A stretch of DNA of 64,000 nucleotides, from NCBI RefSeq assembly GCF_001422725.1, contig NZ_LMMA01000032.1, positions 1 to 64,000 of the forward strand, given 5' to 3'. Position 1 is the stretch's first letter. Each line of letters opens with the position of its first letter. The notes under the pieces were generated by a model. That model was not told the DNA's origin and made no database searches. It was given only the letters and a program-made list of their open reading frames with translations. The position numbers and the translations under genes are program-made. The stretch comes from Flavobacterium sp. Leaf82 (GTDB lineage: Bacteria > Bacteroidota > Bacteroidia > Flavobacteriales > Flavobacteriaceae). Below, in pieces: positions 7,629 through 15,906 of this stretch.

Positions 7629-7716
7629 CGATGCAAAATTCTCATTTGCGAAACCGATATAGGTTAATTTTTAAATTATATTAGGTAATTTTGTTAAATT
7701 TGCTATTATTTTTTAA
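7629..7716. repeat. Shared upstream element, copy 3, with the AraC-gene promoter box
   Basis: This partial copy has the core AACCGATATAGGTT at 7652-7665, closest to a perfect palindrome of the three. A TAATTTTG box (TAnnTTTG type) at 7686-7693 lies 20 bp after the core and 33 bp before the AraC-gene ATG. A regulator bound at the core would overlap the -33 region, consistent with autoregulation. Confidence 0.65.
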
Positions 7717-7726
7717 AGATTTTATC

Positions 7727-8599
7727 ATGAAGACAATCGCCCCCGCTCTTGAAGTGATATCTAACTCATACGGAAGTTCTTTTACCTACACTAAACATGC
7801 CCAAAAGACCAATGTTAAATCTCATTTATGGCATTATCATCCGGAAATTGAATTGGTTTATATAAATGGTGGCGCAGGAAAAAGACAAATAGGAAGCCAT
7901 GTTTCTTATTATACCAATGGAAGTTTGATATTAATAGGTTCTAATTTGCCACATTGTGGTTTTACAAACGAACAAACCGGTAATATAAATGAAACCGTTA
8001 TTCATATTAAACCTGAATTTTTGGGAAGCGAGTTTTTTGGAGCTCCTGAAATGAGAAAGGTTCAAAATATTCTAAGTCAGTCAAAAGGTGGAATCGCTTT
8101 TGGCGGTGAAACAAAAAAAGTTATTGGTAAGAAAATCGAAATGATGGAAAACCAACTTCCGTTTGAGCGTTTGATGACCCTTTTGAGTGTTCTGGACGAA
8201 TTAGATTCTTCTAAAGATTACACGGTTCTTAATGCCGATGGATTTTCATTAGAATTGCATACACAGGATAATGATCGTATAAATGTTGTCTTTAATTATG
8301 TTAAAGATCATTTTCAGGAATCAATCGCAATCGACGAAGTTTCGAGTTTGGTAAGTATGACAACGCCTTCTTTTTGTCGTTATTTTAAAAAGATTTCGAA
8401 TAAAACCTTTACAGAATTTGTAAACGAATATCGTTTGGCGCACGCGTCAAAACTATTGGCCGAAAAACCTATAAGTATAAATGAAGTATGTTACGAAAGT
8501 GGTTTTAATAATTTTAGTCACTTTAGTAAATCCTTTAAACAATATACCGGTAAAAGTGCTTCGCAATACCGTCAGGAACACAAAATTATTATAAGCTAA
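7727..8599 (+). CDS. AraC-family transcriptional regulator with cupin sensor domain
   Basis: This 290-residue cytoplasmic regulator is trimmed to the ATG at 7727; the longer frame starts at a TTG inside the promoter box. Residues about 15-100 form an AraC-type cupin (SHLWHYHPEIELVYINGGAGKR, then GSNLPHCG), likely to bind a small ligand. Residues about 190-290 contain two helix-turn-helix motifs: SLVSMTTPSFCRYFKKISN and the signature YESGFNNFSHFSKSFKQYTGKSASQYR. Families of this layout often control sugar use or exopolysaccharide genes. Here a DNA element is shared with two neighbouring small exported genes, which makes those the best candidate targets. The effector is unknown. Confidence 0.9.
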   Translation: MKTIAPALEVISNSYGSSFTYTKHAQKTNVKSHLWHYHPEIELVYINGGAGKRQIGSHVSYYTNGSLILIGSNLPHCGFTNEQTGNINETVIHIKPEFLGSEFFGAPEMRKVQNILSQSKGGIAFGGETKKVIGKKIEMMENQLPFERLMTLLSVLDELDSSKDYTVLNADGFSLELHTQDNDRINVVFNYVKDHFQESIAIDEVSSLVSMTTPSFCRYFKKISNKTFTEFVNEYRLAHASKLLAEKPISINEVCYESGFNNFSHFSKSFKQYTGKSASQYRQEHKIIIS

Positions 8600-8671
8600 A
8601 GATTTTATTGTCTTATATTTAAAGTCATTAAAATTTTCGCCACGAGCAAAGCGACAGCGAACTAGCAAAGA

Positions 8672-8748
8672 AATTCTACAAATTAGCACGAATTAATATT
8701 TTTCATTTTACTTGGAAAAATTAGTGCTAATTTGTAGAATTTTTTTGT
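8672..8748. terminator. Long hairpin after the AraC gene
   Basis: AATTCTACAAATTAGCAC at 8672-8689 pairs perfectly with 8724-8741, and seven T follow. The 18 bp arms belong to the GCCACGAAT/AATTAGTG dispersed repeat group, but the T-run means it can also act as a terminator for the AraC gene. Confidence 0.6.
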
Positions 8749-8863
8749 TTTCTCTACTTAAGCGTATTAGAAGCTTTTTTTGGAATTTGGAATTTAAAAT
8801 TTCGATTTTTTTTATTACTTGGTTATAAAATTTATATTTACAGGAACAAATTTTATATCTTAT

Positions 8864-10900
8864 ATGAATTTATTTAGAAAATCTATAACATTCCTACTTA
8901 TCGGAATGGCCTTTTTTAGCTGTGACAAAAAAGAAACCGTTTTTTCAGATCCTTTAATTACCAACCGAGATACAACTGTAAATCCTGGGGAAGATTTTTT
9001 TAGCTATGCCAATAATGGATGGTTCAAAAAAAATCCCATTTTATCTACTGACAGCAGTAACGGAATAATGAGAACGATCAATGATACGATTAATAGTCAA
9101 ATTAAAAGTATTTGCGAAAATTCGGCAAAAGAGGAGTCTGCAGCAAAGGGAAGTAACAAACAAAAAATAGGTGATTTTTATGCTTCTGGTATGGATACAA
9201 TCGCGATCGAAAAAGCAGGTTTGTCTCCGCTAAATACCGAAATAAAGAAAATCAACGAAATCAGGGATATTTCGGGATTAGTAAATACAATGGCACACTT
9301 GCAAACAGTAGGAGCAGAGTCAGGATTTACATTTTACGTTTCTCAAGATGATAAAATAAGTACAAAATATGCTTTGTTTTTTGGGCAAGGCGGTTTAGGA
9401 ATGAAACAACGAGATTATTATCTGGATCAGGATAAACGCAATATCGAGATTCGTTCTGCTTATTTATCACATCTTAAAACCATGATGCGAGCTATGGGCG
9501 ACGAAGAATCTGTTGCTGTAAAAAATGCTGCAACAATTATGAAACTTGAAACTGAACTGGCAAAATCATCCAGAAAATTAGAAGCTCTTCGTGATCCGTT
9601 GGCAAATTACAATAAGATGTCTGTAGAAAAGTTCAATACAATTACACCGGATATCGATTGGAAAAAAGTGCTTCCGGTTTTGGGAATTGCAAAAGCAGAT
9701 TCGGTTATTGTAGGTCAGCCTGAATTTTTTAAAGCATTAAATAAAACCATTAAAACTTACACAATCGAAGAATGGAAAACATATCTAAGATGGAATCTTG
9801 TAAGTACTTATGCTCCATATTTGACAAAAGCTATAGAAAAAGAAAATTTTAAATTCTATGCCACAACATTAAATGGTGTTGCAAGTCAAAAACCACGCTG
9901 GAAAAGAGTAGTAGAGCAAGCAGATGTGTCTTTGGGAGAATTAATAGGTCAGGTTTACGTTGCTGATTATATGCCAAAAGGCGTAAAGGAGAAATTACTG
10001 GAAATAGGTAACAATATTCGTGACGTATTTGCTTCGCATATCAAAAAGCTAGACTGGATGAGCGAAGCAACTAAGCAAAAAGCATTATACAAGCTGAGTA
10101 AAATGGTTATGAAATTGGGTTATCCTGATAAATGGAAAGATATGAGCGGGCTGTCTATAAACAGAAATTCGTATTGCAGTAATGTTATGAGCGCTAATAT
10201 TTGGGATTATAAATTTATGATCAATAAATATGGTAAACCGGTTGACAGAAACGAATGGGTTATGCAGCCACAAACCTATAATGCGTATTATAACCCAAGT
10301 AATAACGAGATTGTGATTCCGGCTTGTAATATTATAGTTCCGGGTTATGAAGGTCGTATGCCGGATGATGCTATATTATATGGTATAATTGGTGGTTCTT
10401 TCTTTGGACATGAAATCACGCATGGTTTTGACGATCAGGGAAGTCAATATGACGAAAAAGGAAATCTAAACAATTGGTGGACAGCAGAAGATTTGAAAAA
10501 ATTCAAGGCAAAAACGCAATTTATAGTAAATCAGTATAATAAATTTTCGGTTTTAGGAAAACATGTTAACGGAGATGCTACTCAAGGTGAAAACATTGCC
10601 GATTTAGGCGGTGTAATTATGGGTTATGAAGCTTTTGAGAAAACAGCTCAGTTTAAAAATAAAGAAAAAATCAGCGGATTAACTCCAGATCAGCGTTATT
10701 TTCTGGCGTATGCTTATTCCTGGATGATTAACAGAAGAGATGAATCTAAAATCAATCAGATAATGACTGATGTTCATTCGCCGGAACAATTTAGAATAAA
10801 CGGACCGTTGAGTAATGTTCCGGAATTTCATAAAGCGTTCAATGTCAAAAAAGGAGATAAAATGTATCAGCCGGATAGTTTAAGAGTAGTAATCTGGTAA
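8864..10900 (+). CDS. M13-family zinc metallopeptidase (neprilysin/PepO-like), lipoprotein
   Basis: This is a 678-residue endopeptidase of the neprilysin family. The frame opens at TTG 8819, but the ATG at 8864 gives a clean lipoprotein signal with the lipid cysteine at residue 20 (MAFFSC), so the enzyme is probably anchored in the envelope facing the periplasm or surface. The N-terminal M13 domain spans about 40-420. The catalytic domain carries AYYNPSNNEIVIPA, the zinc motif HEITH (first His at about residue 516) and ENIADLGG, which supplies the third ligand. The C-terminus has the family NGPLSNVPEFHKAFN motif. Length and motifs are complete. It is single-gene, with a strong terminator. M13 enzymes cut oligopeptides. 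Confidence 0.93.
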   Translation: MNLFRKSITFLLIGMAFFSCDKKETVFSDPLITNRDTTVNPGEDFFSYANNGWFKKNPILSTDSSNGIMRTINDTINSQIKSICENSAKEESAAKGSNKQKIGDFYASGMDTIAIEKAGLSPLNTEIKKINEIRDISGLVNTMAHLQTVGAESGFTFYVSQDDKISTKYALFFGQGGLGMKQRDYYLDQDKRNIEIRSAYLSHLKTMMRAMGDEESVAVKNAATIMKLETELAKSSRKLEALRDPLANYNKMSVEKFNTITPDIDWKKVLPVLGIAKADSVIVGQPEFFKALNKTIKTYTIEEWKTYLRWNLVSTYAPYLTKAIEKENFKFYATTLNGVASQKPRWKRVVEQADVSLGELIGQVYVADYMPKGVKEKLLEIGNNIRDVFASHIKKLDWMSEATKQKALYKLSKMVMKLGYPDKWKDMSGLSINRNSYCSNVMSANIWDYKFMINKYGKPVDRNEWVMQPQTYNAYYNPSNNEIVIPACNIIVPGYEGRMPDDAILYGIIGGSFFGHEITHGFDDQGSQYDEKGNLNNWWTAEDLKKFKAKTQFIVNQYNKFSVLGKHVNGDATQGENIADLGGVIMGYEAFEKTAQFKNKEKISGLTPDQRYFLAYAYSWMINRRDESKINQIMTDVHSPEQFRINGPLSNVPEFHKAFNVKKGDKMYQPDSLRVVIW

Positions 10901-10920
10901 GAAATAAAATCTAATTCAAT

Positions 10921-10953
10921 TAAAACCATTCGTTGCGGCGAATGGTTTTTTTT
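10921..10953 (+). terminator. Terminator of the M13 peptidase gene
   Basis: AAAACCATTCG / CGAATGGTTTT stem with a TTGCGG loop and a long T-run. Confidence 0.9.
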
Positions 10954-11024
10954 TGCCACAGATTGCACAGATTAAAATGATTCTTTTTAAAAAATAATCT
11001 CTAAAATCATGTTAATCTGTGGCA
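10954..11024. repeat. Dispersed inverted repeat (TGCCACAGATT ... AATCTGTGGCA)
   Basis: Outer arms TGCCACAGATT and AATCTGTGGCA are perfect complements and enclose 49 bp. The same terminal sequence recurs near 42838, 42960 and 59280, always between genes. Confidence 0.7.
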
Positions 11025-11135
11025 TAAAAATATATCACAAATCCATAATCCAATTACTAAAAAACTAGTCGGATTTTTCATATGATTTATTTAGAAAAAG
11101 GTATATTTACACTCCCTAATCAGAAAAATAATAAT

Positions 11136-12005
11136 ATGAAAAACTTTAGAATTCTAGTATTGACGGTTCTTTTATGCGCTTGTTCAGCAAGTTATGCTGC
11201 AAAAGTAGATACTTTGCAAGTTGCCAGTGCAGCTATGAGCAAAACCTATAAAGCGGCGGTTGTTTTACCTAATTCATACTCAAAAAGTAAATCGGCATTT
11301 CCGGTTCTGTATTTATTGCATGGTGCGTATGGACATTTTGGCGATTGGCTAAAAAATACTCCAAACAAAAAATTAGTTCAAAGCCTTTCTGACCAATACA
11401 ATATTATTATTGTAATGCCCGAAGGAGAGACATTTAGTTTTTATTTGGATAGTCCGGTAAATAAAGGAAGCCAGTTTGAAACTTTTATTACACAAGAAGT
11501 GATTCAGAAAGTTGATAAAACCTATAGAACGATAAGCAATAGAAACGGAAGAGTTATTACAGGGCTTTCTATGGGAGGTCATGGCGCTTTGTATTTATCT
11601 GCTAAACATCCGGATTTATTTTGTGCTGCCGGCAGTATGAGCGGTGCAGTAGATATGAGTACAATGCTTAATCGCGAATCATCTGCACAAGTAGTAAAAC
11701 TAATGCAACCCGTTTTTGGTGATAAAAGCGACAGTTCAGCAATGTATGAGCAATATGCCGTGATGGGAATGCTGGACAAACTAAAAGCAAATAAATTACC
11801 ATTGATTATAGATTGCGGAGTTGATGATTTTCTAATAGAACCCAACAGAGAATTACACCGAAGATTGGTTTATAATAAAGTAGAACATGATTATACAGAA
11901 CGTCCAGGAGCGCATACTTGGGATTACTGGGAAAATTCACTACCTTACCATTTGTTATTTTTTAATAAAATACTGCTTAAAAACCAGCAAGTTGCAAAAA
12001 AATAA
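11136..12005 (+). CDS. Exported esterase of the esterase D / CE1 type (alpha/beta hydrolase)
   Basis: This 289-residue hydrolase has an N-terminal signal (MKNFRILVLTVLLCACSASYA; the CAC could also be a lipobox). The fold and motifs match the putative esterase family that includes S-formylglutathione hydrolase and feruloyl/acetyl esterases. These are LYLLHGAYG near the oxyanion site, the nucleophile elbow GLSMGG (Ser145), an acid at Asp230/231 in DCGVDDF, and His260 in PGAHTWDYW. The frame could start earlier, at 11082, but only the ATG at 11136 gives a signal peptide. Substrate is not evident; polysaccharide acetyl or feruloyl esters are typical for exported members. A hairpin follows. Confidence 0.85.
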   Translation: MKNFRILVLTVLLCACSASYAAKVDTLQVASAAMSKTYKAAVVLPNSYSKSKSAFPVLYLLHGAYGHFGDWLKNTPNKKLVQSLSDQYNIIIVMPEGETFSFYLDSPVNKGSQFETFITQEVIQKVDKTYRTISNRNGRVITGLSMGGHGALYLSAKHPDLFCAAGSMSGAVDMSTMLNRESSAQVVKLMQPVFGDKSDSSAMYEQYAVMGMLDKLKANKLPLIIDCGVDDFLIEPNRELHRRLVYNKVEHDYTERPGAHTWDYWENSLPYHLLFFNKILLKNQQVAKK

Positions 12006-12020
12006 TAACATTTTTAATAC

Positions 12021-12057
12021 TAAACCAACCAAAACAGTTTTTTTGGTTTGGTTTTTG
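12021..12057 (+). terminator. Terminator after the esterase gene
   Basis: AAACCAACCAAAA pairs with TTTTGGTTTGGTTT (one bulged base), followed by T residues. Confidence 0.6.
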
Positions 12058-12091
12058 GAATACCTTTATAAACCTTAAAAAAATAAATATT

Positions 12092-12616
12092 ATGAAAAAG
12101 ATACTTACCTTATTCGCAATTGTTGGATTAATCGTGTTCTCAAGTTGTGAAGGACCAGAAGGGCCGCAAGGACCAGAGGGGCCATCAGGAGAAATTAGTT
12201 ATGTTTTTGAAGTGAACAATGTTACTTTTGACGCAAATGGAAATGGTGTTTTACGAAATTTTGGTTCTACACTTTTTTCTGGTGATGTAGTTCTAATATA
12301 TAGATTGACAGGTACCTCAAATGGTCGTGATGTTTGGGCTCCAATTCCGGAGTCTCATTATTATGATGACGGGACATTATTTTTTACATATAAATATAAT
12401 TTTAGTCAACTTGATTTTGAAATATATTTAGAAGGATTTGAATTGAATACTATTCCAGCTAATTTAAGAGCGAATCAAACATTTCGTATTGTAATAGTTC
12501 CTGGTGACGATGGAGTTAATACTAAAAAATCAGTTAGTAAACCTGATTACTCAGATTACAATGCAGTTATCAAAAAATATAATATTGATGACAGTAACGT
12601 TAAGAAATTAAACTAA
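12092..12616 (+). CDS. Lipoprotein with a short collagen-like segment
   Basis: This 174-residue protein has a lipoprotein signal ending at Cys19 (IVFSSC). Directly after the lipid cysteine comes a Gly-X-Y run (EGPEGPQGPEGPSGE), four collagen-type triplets that probably act as a stiff or trimerising spacer. The remaining 140 residues are beta-rich (ISYVFEVNNVTFDANGNGVL, GDVVLIYRLTG, FRIVIVPGDDG) and end in a charged tail. Flavobacteria carry many such collagen-stalk lipoproteins of unknown role, and no catalytic motif is visible. It is monocistronic, with a good terminator. Confidence 0.8.
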   Translation: MKKILTLFAIVGLIVFSSCEGPEGPQGPEGPSGEISYVFEVNNVTFDANGNGVLRNFGSTLFSGDVVLIYRLTGTSNGRDVWAPIPESHYYDDGTLFFTYKYNFSQLDFEIYLEGFELNTIPANLRANQTFRIVIVPGDDGVNTKKSVSKPDYSDYNAVIKKYNIDDSNVKKLN

Positions 12617-12633
12617 TATCTAGAAATAGATAG

Positions 12634-12665
12634 TTATAAGGAGATCGAAAGATCTCCTTTTTTTG
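12634..12665 (+). terminator. Terminator after the collagen-like lipoprotein
   Basis: AAGGAGATC / GATCTCCTT stem with a GAAA tetraloop and seven T. Confidence 0.9.
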
Positions 12666-12683
12666 TTTATATAATCAGCAGTT

Positions 12684-12812
12684 TGTCATTTCGATCGAAG
12701 AGAGAAATCACACTCGGGATTCGATAAAGAATCATGCTTTTAGCAAATGAATCTCTTTTGTGATGTACTTCTTCTGTTCGCTATTCCCGAGTCTCTCGTC
12801 AATCAAAATGAC
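12684..12812. repeat. Diverged copy of the GTCATTTCGA hairpin repeat
   Basis: It starts with GTCATTTCGATCGAAGAGAG and ends with CTCTCGTCAATCAAAATGAC. The arms have drifted relative to the copies at 221-320, 14099-14196 and 26033-26130. Confidence 0.65.
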
Positions 12813-12848
12813 AAAATTGTGTTTACTGTTTTTGTATAATCCAAAAAA

Positions 12849-12882
12849 TAAAAGGCTGTCCTTTTTAGGACAGCCTTTTTAT
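12849..12882 (-). terminator. Terminator of the TerC gene
   Basis: AAGGCTGTCC / GGACAGCCTT stem with T-runs on both strands, 20 bp past the minus-strand stop codon. Confidence 0.85.
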
Positions 12883-12901
12883 AAATATATGTTTCAAAAG
12901 A

Positions 12902-13870
12902 TTATTCTTCTAACTTCGGAGCTTGTTCTGCATCTTTTCCGTATTTTAAAGAAACCAGAATCCCTACTAAAAGCGAAAGTGCAATAAATGCTAATGAAGC
13001 CCATTCAGGAACGTGAATAAAATCGTGAAGAATCATTTTTAATCCTACGAAAGCTAATATCGCTACTAAACTATATTCAAGGAAACTGAATTTTGCCAGC
13101 ATATTTGCCAAGAAAAAGTACATAGAACGTAATCCTAAAATAGCGAAGATATTAGAACTAAATACTAAAAACGGATCTGATGTTATGGCTAAGATTGCAG
13201 GAACGCTATCTACGGCAAACAAAACGTCCATAACCTCGATAACAATTAAGGCTACAAATAATGGAGTAGCAGCTTTTTTTGCGCTTTTTGTGGTGATGAA
13301 AAATTTCTCACCTTCCATTTCAGAGGTAATCGGAATAATTTTTCCAAGTGTTTTATATACAAAAGAATCTTTTGGCTGAAAGTCTTCATCATCTCCCGAG
13401 AACAGCATTTTTAAAGCGGTAAAAATCAAGAAAGCACCAAACAAATAGGTTGTCCACGTAAATTTATTGATCAGCATTACACCAAAGAAAATCATTAATC
13501 CACGGAATATTACTGCGCCAAGGATTCCCCAGAATAAAACACGGTGTTGGTATTTTTGTGGTATTTTGAACGAGGCAAAAATAATCGCGATTACAAAAAT
13601 ATTGTCTACACTTAAAGACAACTCAATCAGGTAACCCGTGATAAACTTCATTGAAGCTACAGCAGGTTTCAGATTGTCAGGATTTGCAATATAATCAGTA
13701 GTATAAAGCCAGTAGATTACTCCTGAAAACAGGAATGATAAAGTAACCCAGATAAGGGTCCATTTACTTGCTTCTTTAGTACTAATAATATGTGGGTTTT
13801 TATTAAAAACTCCTAAGTCTAAAGCAAGAATAAAAACAACGGCTAATAAAAACAAAATCCAGACTATCAT
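12902..13870 (-). CDS. TerC/Alx-family integral membrane protein
   Basis: This 322-residue inner-membrane protein has about nine hydrophobic segments. It carries the conserved acidic residues of the TerC family: DLGV near residue 18-21, ELSLSVDNIFV in the third segment and DVLFAVDSVPAI in the fifth or sixth, plus the family's GLRSMYF and a charged cytoplasmic loop (SGDDEDFQPKD). Alx/TerC proteins export manganese or assist metalation of exported proteins. Tellurite resistance is a historical label. It is a single gene, with a TATCTTTG promoter box about 23-30 bp before the ATG and a terminator after. No riboswitch-like structure was noticed in the short leader. Confidence 0.92.
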   Translation of the reverse strand: MIVWILFLLAVVFILALDLGVFNKNPHIISTKEASKWTLIWVTLSFLFSGVIYWLYTTDYIANPDNLKPAVASMKFITGYLIELSLSVDNIFVIAIIFASFKIPQKYQHRVLFWGILGAVIFRGLMIFFGVMLINKFTWTTYLFGAFLIFTALKMLFSGDDEDFQPKDSFVYKTLGKIIPITSEMEGEKFFITTKSAKKAATPLFVALIVIEVMDVLFAVDSVPAILAITSDPFLVFSSNIFAILGLRSMYFFLANMLAKFSFLEYSLVAILAFVGLKMILHDFIHVPEWASLAFIALSLLVGILVSLKYGKDAEQAPKLEE

Positions 13871-13892
13871 GATACTTTTTTTAAATGATTTA

Positions 13893-13900
13893 CAAAGATA
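13893..13900 (-). promoter_or_regulatory. TAnnTTTG box of the TerC gene
   Basis: TATCTTTG on the minus strand, 23-30 bp upstream of the ATG. A clear TTG at the -33 position is not seen. Confidence 0.4.
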
Positions 13901-13984
13901 GTTTTTGAAGTTTAACTTAAAAATTAATTATCGAAAAGTTGTGTTGAAATTCTGAATAAACCTGAAGATTTGCGAACTCTTAGC

Positions 13985-14400
13985 TATGCTTGTTTTGTTA
14001 TCATTAGAAGATTGTGGTAAATGGCACGCGGATGACACGGATTCGCTTTGCGAAAACACAGATTTGCACGGATTTTTTTCTTTTTTGCTATCACTTTTGT
14101 CATTTCGACGGAGGAGAAATCACACCAGAAACTCTACAAAGAAACTCACCAATCTTTGTCAATCATCGCGTGTGATTTCTCCTCCGTCGAAATGACAAAC
14201 TAAACGAAAAGATTCTTATGAAAATGTTTGCCCTAGCCCCGATAGTAGTGGAAATCCTTTTGTGTCCGCTGCGGCGGAAACAAAAGATTGGAACGGATAG
14301 CGGGATTAGCTCCCGAAAAAAATTATAGAAACCGAAATGACAAGCTTGGGTTATTTACGTAAAGCTAAACCCGACAGGTTTTTAAAACCTGTCGGGTTTT
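13985..14400. repeat. Cluster of dispersed intergenic repeats between TerC and glutamine synthetase
   Basis: This gene-free stretch is made of four elements. The first, near 14032-14070, resembles the CACGGAT/CACAGATT group. The second is a GTCATTTCGACGG hairpin at 14099-14196. The third, at 14234-14315, contains AGCCCCGATAGTAGTGGAAATCC and GGATAGCGGGATTAGC; its inverse copy is at 25515-25593. The fourth is a perfect 33-nt palindrome (16 bp arms, AAACCCGACAGGTTTT) at 14367-14399. No credible coding frame is present. Confidence 0.75.
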
Positions 14401-14404
14401 CTGG

Positions 14405-14442
14405 TCATAAAAAAAGTGCCATCAATTTGATGGCACTTTTAA
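14405..14442 (-). terminator. Terminator of the type II glutamine synthetase gene
   Basis: AAAAGTGCCATCAA / TTGATGGCACTTTT form a near-perfect stem followed by T residues on the minus strand, 20 bp past the stop. Confidence 0.85.
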
Positions 14443-14461
14443 GTATATTCTAAACTAAGAA

Positions 14462-15478
14462 TTACAACGCTGATTTTACAGTTTTGATAATTCTTGCAGC
14501 AATTTTGTATGGGTCTCCGTTTGAAGCTGGTCTTCTGTCTTCAAGATATCCTTTCCATCCTTTTTGAACAGTATATAAAGGAATTCTGATTGAAGCTCCT
14601 CTATCAGATACTCCATAAGAGAAATCGTGGATAGATGCAGTTTCGTGTTTACCAGTTAAACGTTGGTCGTTGTAAGCTCCGTAAACCGCGATATGCTCAG
14701 CAGTAACAGGACGGAAAGCCTCACATATTTTTTCGTAAGTTTCTTTAGAACCACATGTTCTTAGTACTTCGTTAGAGAAGTTAGCATGCATTCCAGAACC
14801 ATTCCAGTCAGTATCACCTAGTGGTTTTGGGTGATATTCGATATAGTAACCATATTTTTCAGTCAAACGATCTAGTAAGTAACGCGCAACCCAAATTTCG
14901 TCTCCGGCTTTTTTAGCACCTTTAGCGAATAATTGAAATTCCCATTGTCCGCAAGCAACCTCTTGGTTGATTCCTTCAAAGTTAAGTCCGGCAGCGATAC
15001 ATAAGTCAGCATGTTCTTCTACTAATTTTCTTCCGTGAGTGTTTTTTCCACCTACAGAGCAGTAGTACATACCTTGTGGAGCAGGATATCCTCCAACAGG
15101 GAAACCTAATGGCAATAAAGTTTTAGTATCCATGATGAAATACTCTTGTTCGAAACCAAACCAAAAATCATCATTATCATCATCAATTGTAGCTCTACCG
15201 TTAGAAGGGTGTGGAGTTCCGTCAGCATACATAACTTCTGACATTACAAGGTATCCGTTTATACGAGTTGGATCAGGGTAGATTGCAACAGGCACTAATA
15301 AACAGTCTGAAGATCCACCTTCGGCTTGTTTTGTTGACGAACCATCAAATGACCAGTTTCCAAGTTCTTCTAATGTTCCTTTGAAATTTTCATGCTCTTC
15401 AACTTTAGTTTTACTTCTAAGATTTTGAGTTGGTTCATATCCATCTAACCAAATGTACTCTAACTTAATTTTAGCCAT
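14462..15478 (-). CDS. glnA: Glutamine synthetase, type II (eukaryotic-like)
   Basis: This is a 338-residue cytosolic enzyme that makes glutamine from glutamate, ammonia and ATP. The short length and the motifs LEYIWLDGYEP, NWSFDGSST, FGFEQEYFIMD, NGSGMHANFS and RIPLYTVQKGWKGYLEDRRPASNGDPYKI mark the GSII family rather than the roughly 470-residue GSI. The ATG at 15478 is chosen over a TTG frame start at 15520 because the family begins MAKIKLEYIW. A TATATTTG box lies at 15525-15518. Immediately divergent is an unrelated type III synthetase, so the two share a 428 bp control region. GSII lacks the adenylylation loop of GSI, so control is probably transcriptional. Confidence 0.95.
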   Translation of the reverse strand: MAKIKLEYIWLDGYEPTQNLRSKTKVEEHENFKGTLEELGNWSFDGSSTKQAEGGSSDCLLVPVAIYPDPTRINGYLVMSEVMYADGTPHPSNGRATIDDDNDDFWFGFEQEYFIMDTKTLLPLGFPVGGYPAPQGMYYCSVGGKNTHGRKLVEEHADLCIAAGLNFEGINQEVACGQWEFQLFAKGAKKAGDEIWVARYLLDRLTEKYGYYIEYHPKPLGDTDWNGSGMHANFSNEVLRTCGSKETYEKICEAFRPVTAEHIAVYGAYNDQRLTGKHETASIHDFSYGVSDRGASIRIPLYTVQKGWKGYLEDRRPASNGDPYKIAARIIKTVKSAL

Positions 15479-15517
15479 AATAATATAAATTAATTTTTTT
15501 TGTTTTTTTCGTTGGGT

Positions 15518-15858
15518 CAAATATAGATTTATTTTTTTAGCCGTAAAAATTAGGGGGCTGTTTTGTTTAGCGGAGTATTATTTTTTAGATAAGCGCAATT
15601 TTCAGAGGGGTATATTTTTAAAAAAGCAATTTTTAACACCATTAAAAAATAAATTCGTAAAAATTACTACTGTTTTTTGAATTTTAGGGTTAAGGAATTA
15701 TCAAAAAATGTTTATTTAATGAATAATACTGTGTTATTTTGTTATATTTCTTAGAATCAAATTCATTATTCTTTGAAAAAAGCGACGAACGTTGAAAAAT
15801 CATCGAATAAAAATCTGGATTTTATCTTTAAAACAGGCTGTTTAATTGTTTATATTTG
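15518..15858. promoter_or_regulatory. Divergent control region of the two glutamine synthetase genes
   Basis: A minus-strand TATATTTG (15525-15518) and a plus-strand TATATTTG (15851-15858) are the likely -7 boxes for glnA (type II) and glnN (type III). The -33 elements are weak in both cases; for glnN, TTTA at 15827-15830 is 20 bp away. The AT-rich sequence between contains no coding frame and no strong hairpin. Confidence 0.45.
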
Positions 15859-15906
15859 TTCTTCTTTTTTTAGTAAAAACGAATACAAATTTTAAACTTA
15901 ATATAC

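Noticed and set aside
13986-14195. 69-codon plus-strand frame upstream of the TerC gene
   Set aside because: It runs through two dispersed hairpin repeats, and the translation has no domain-like features.
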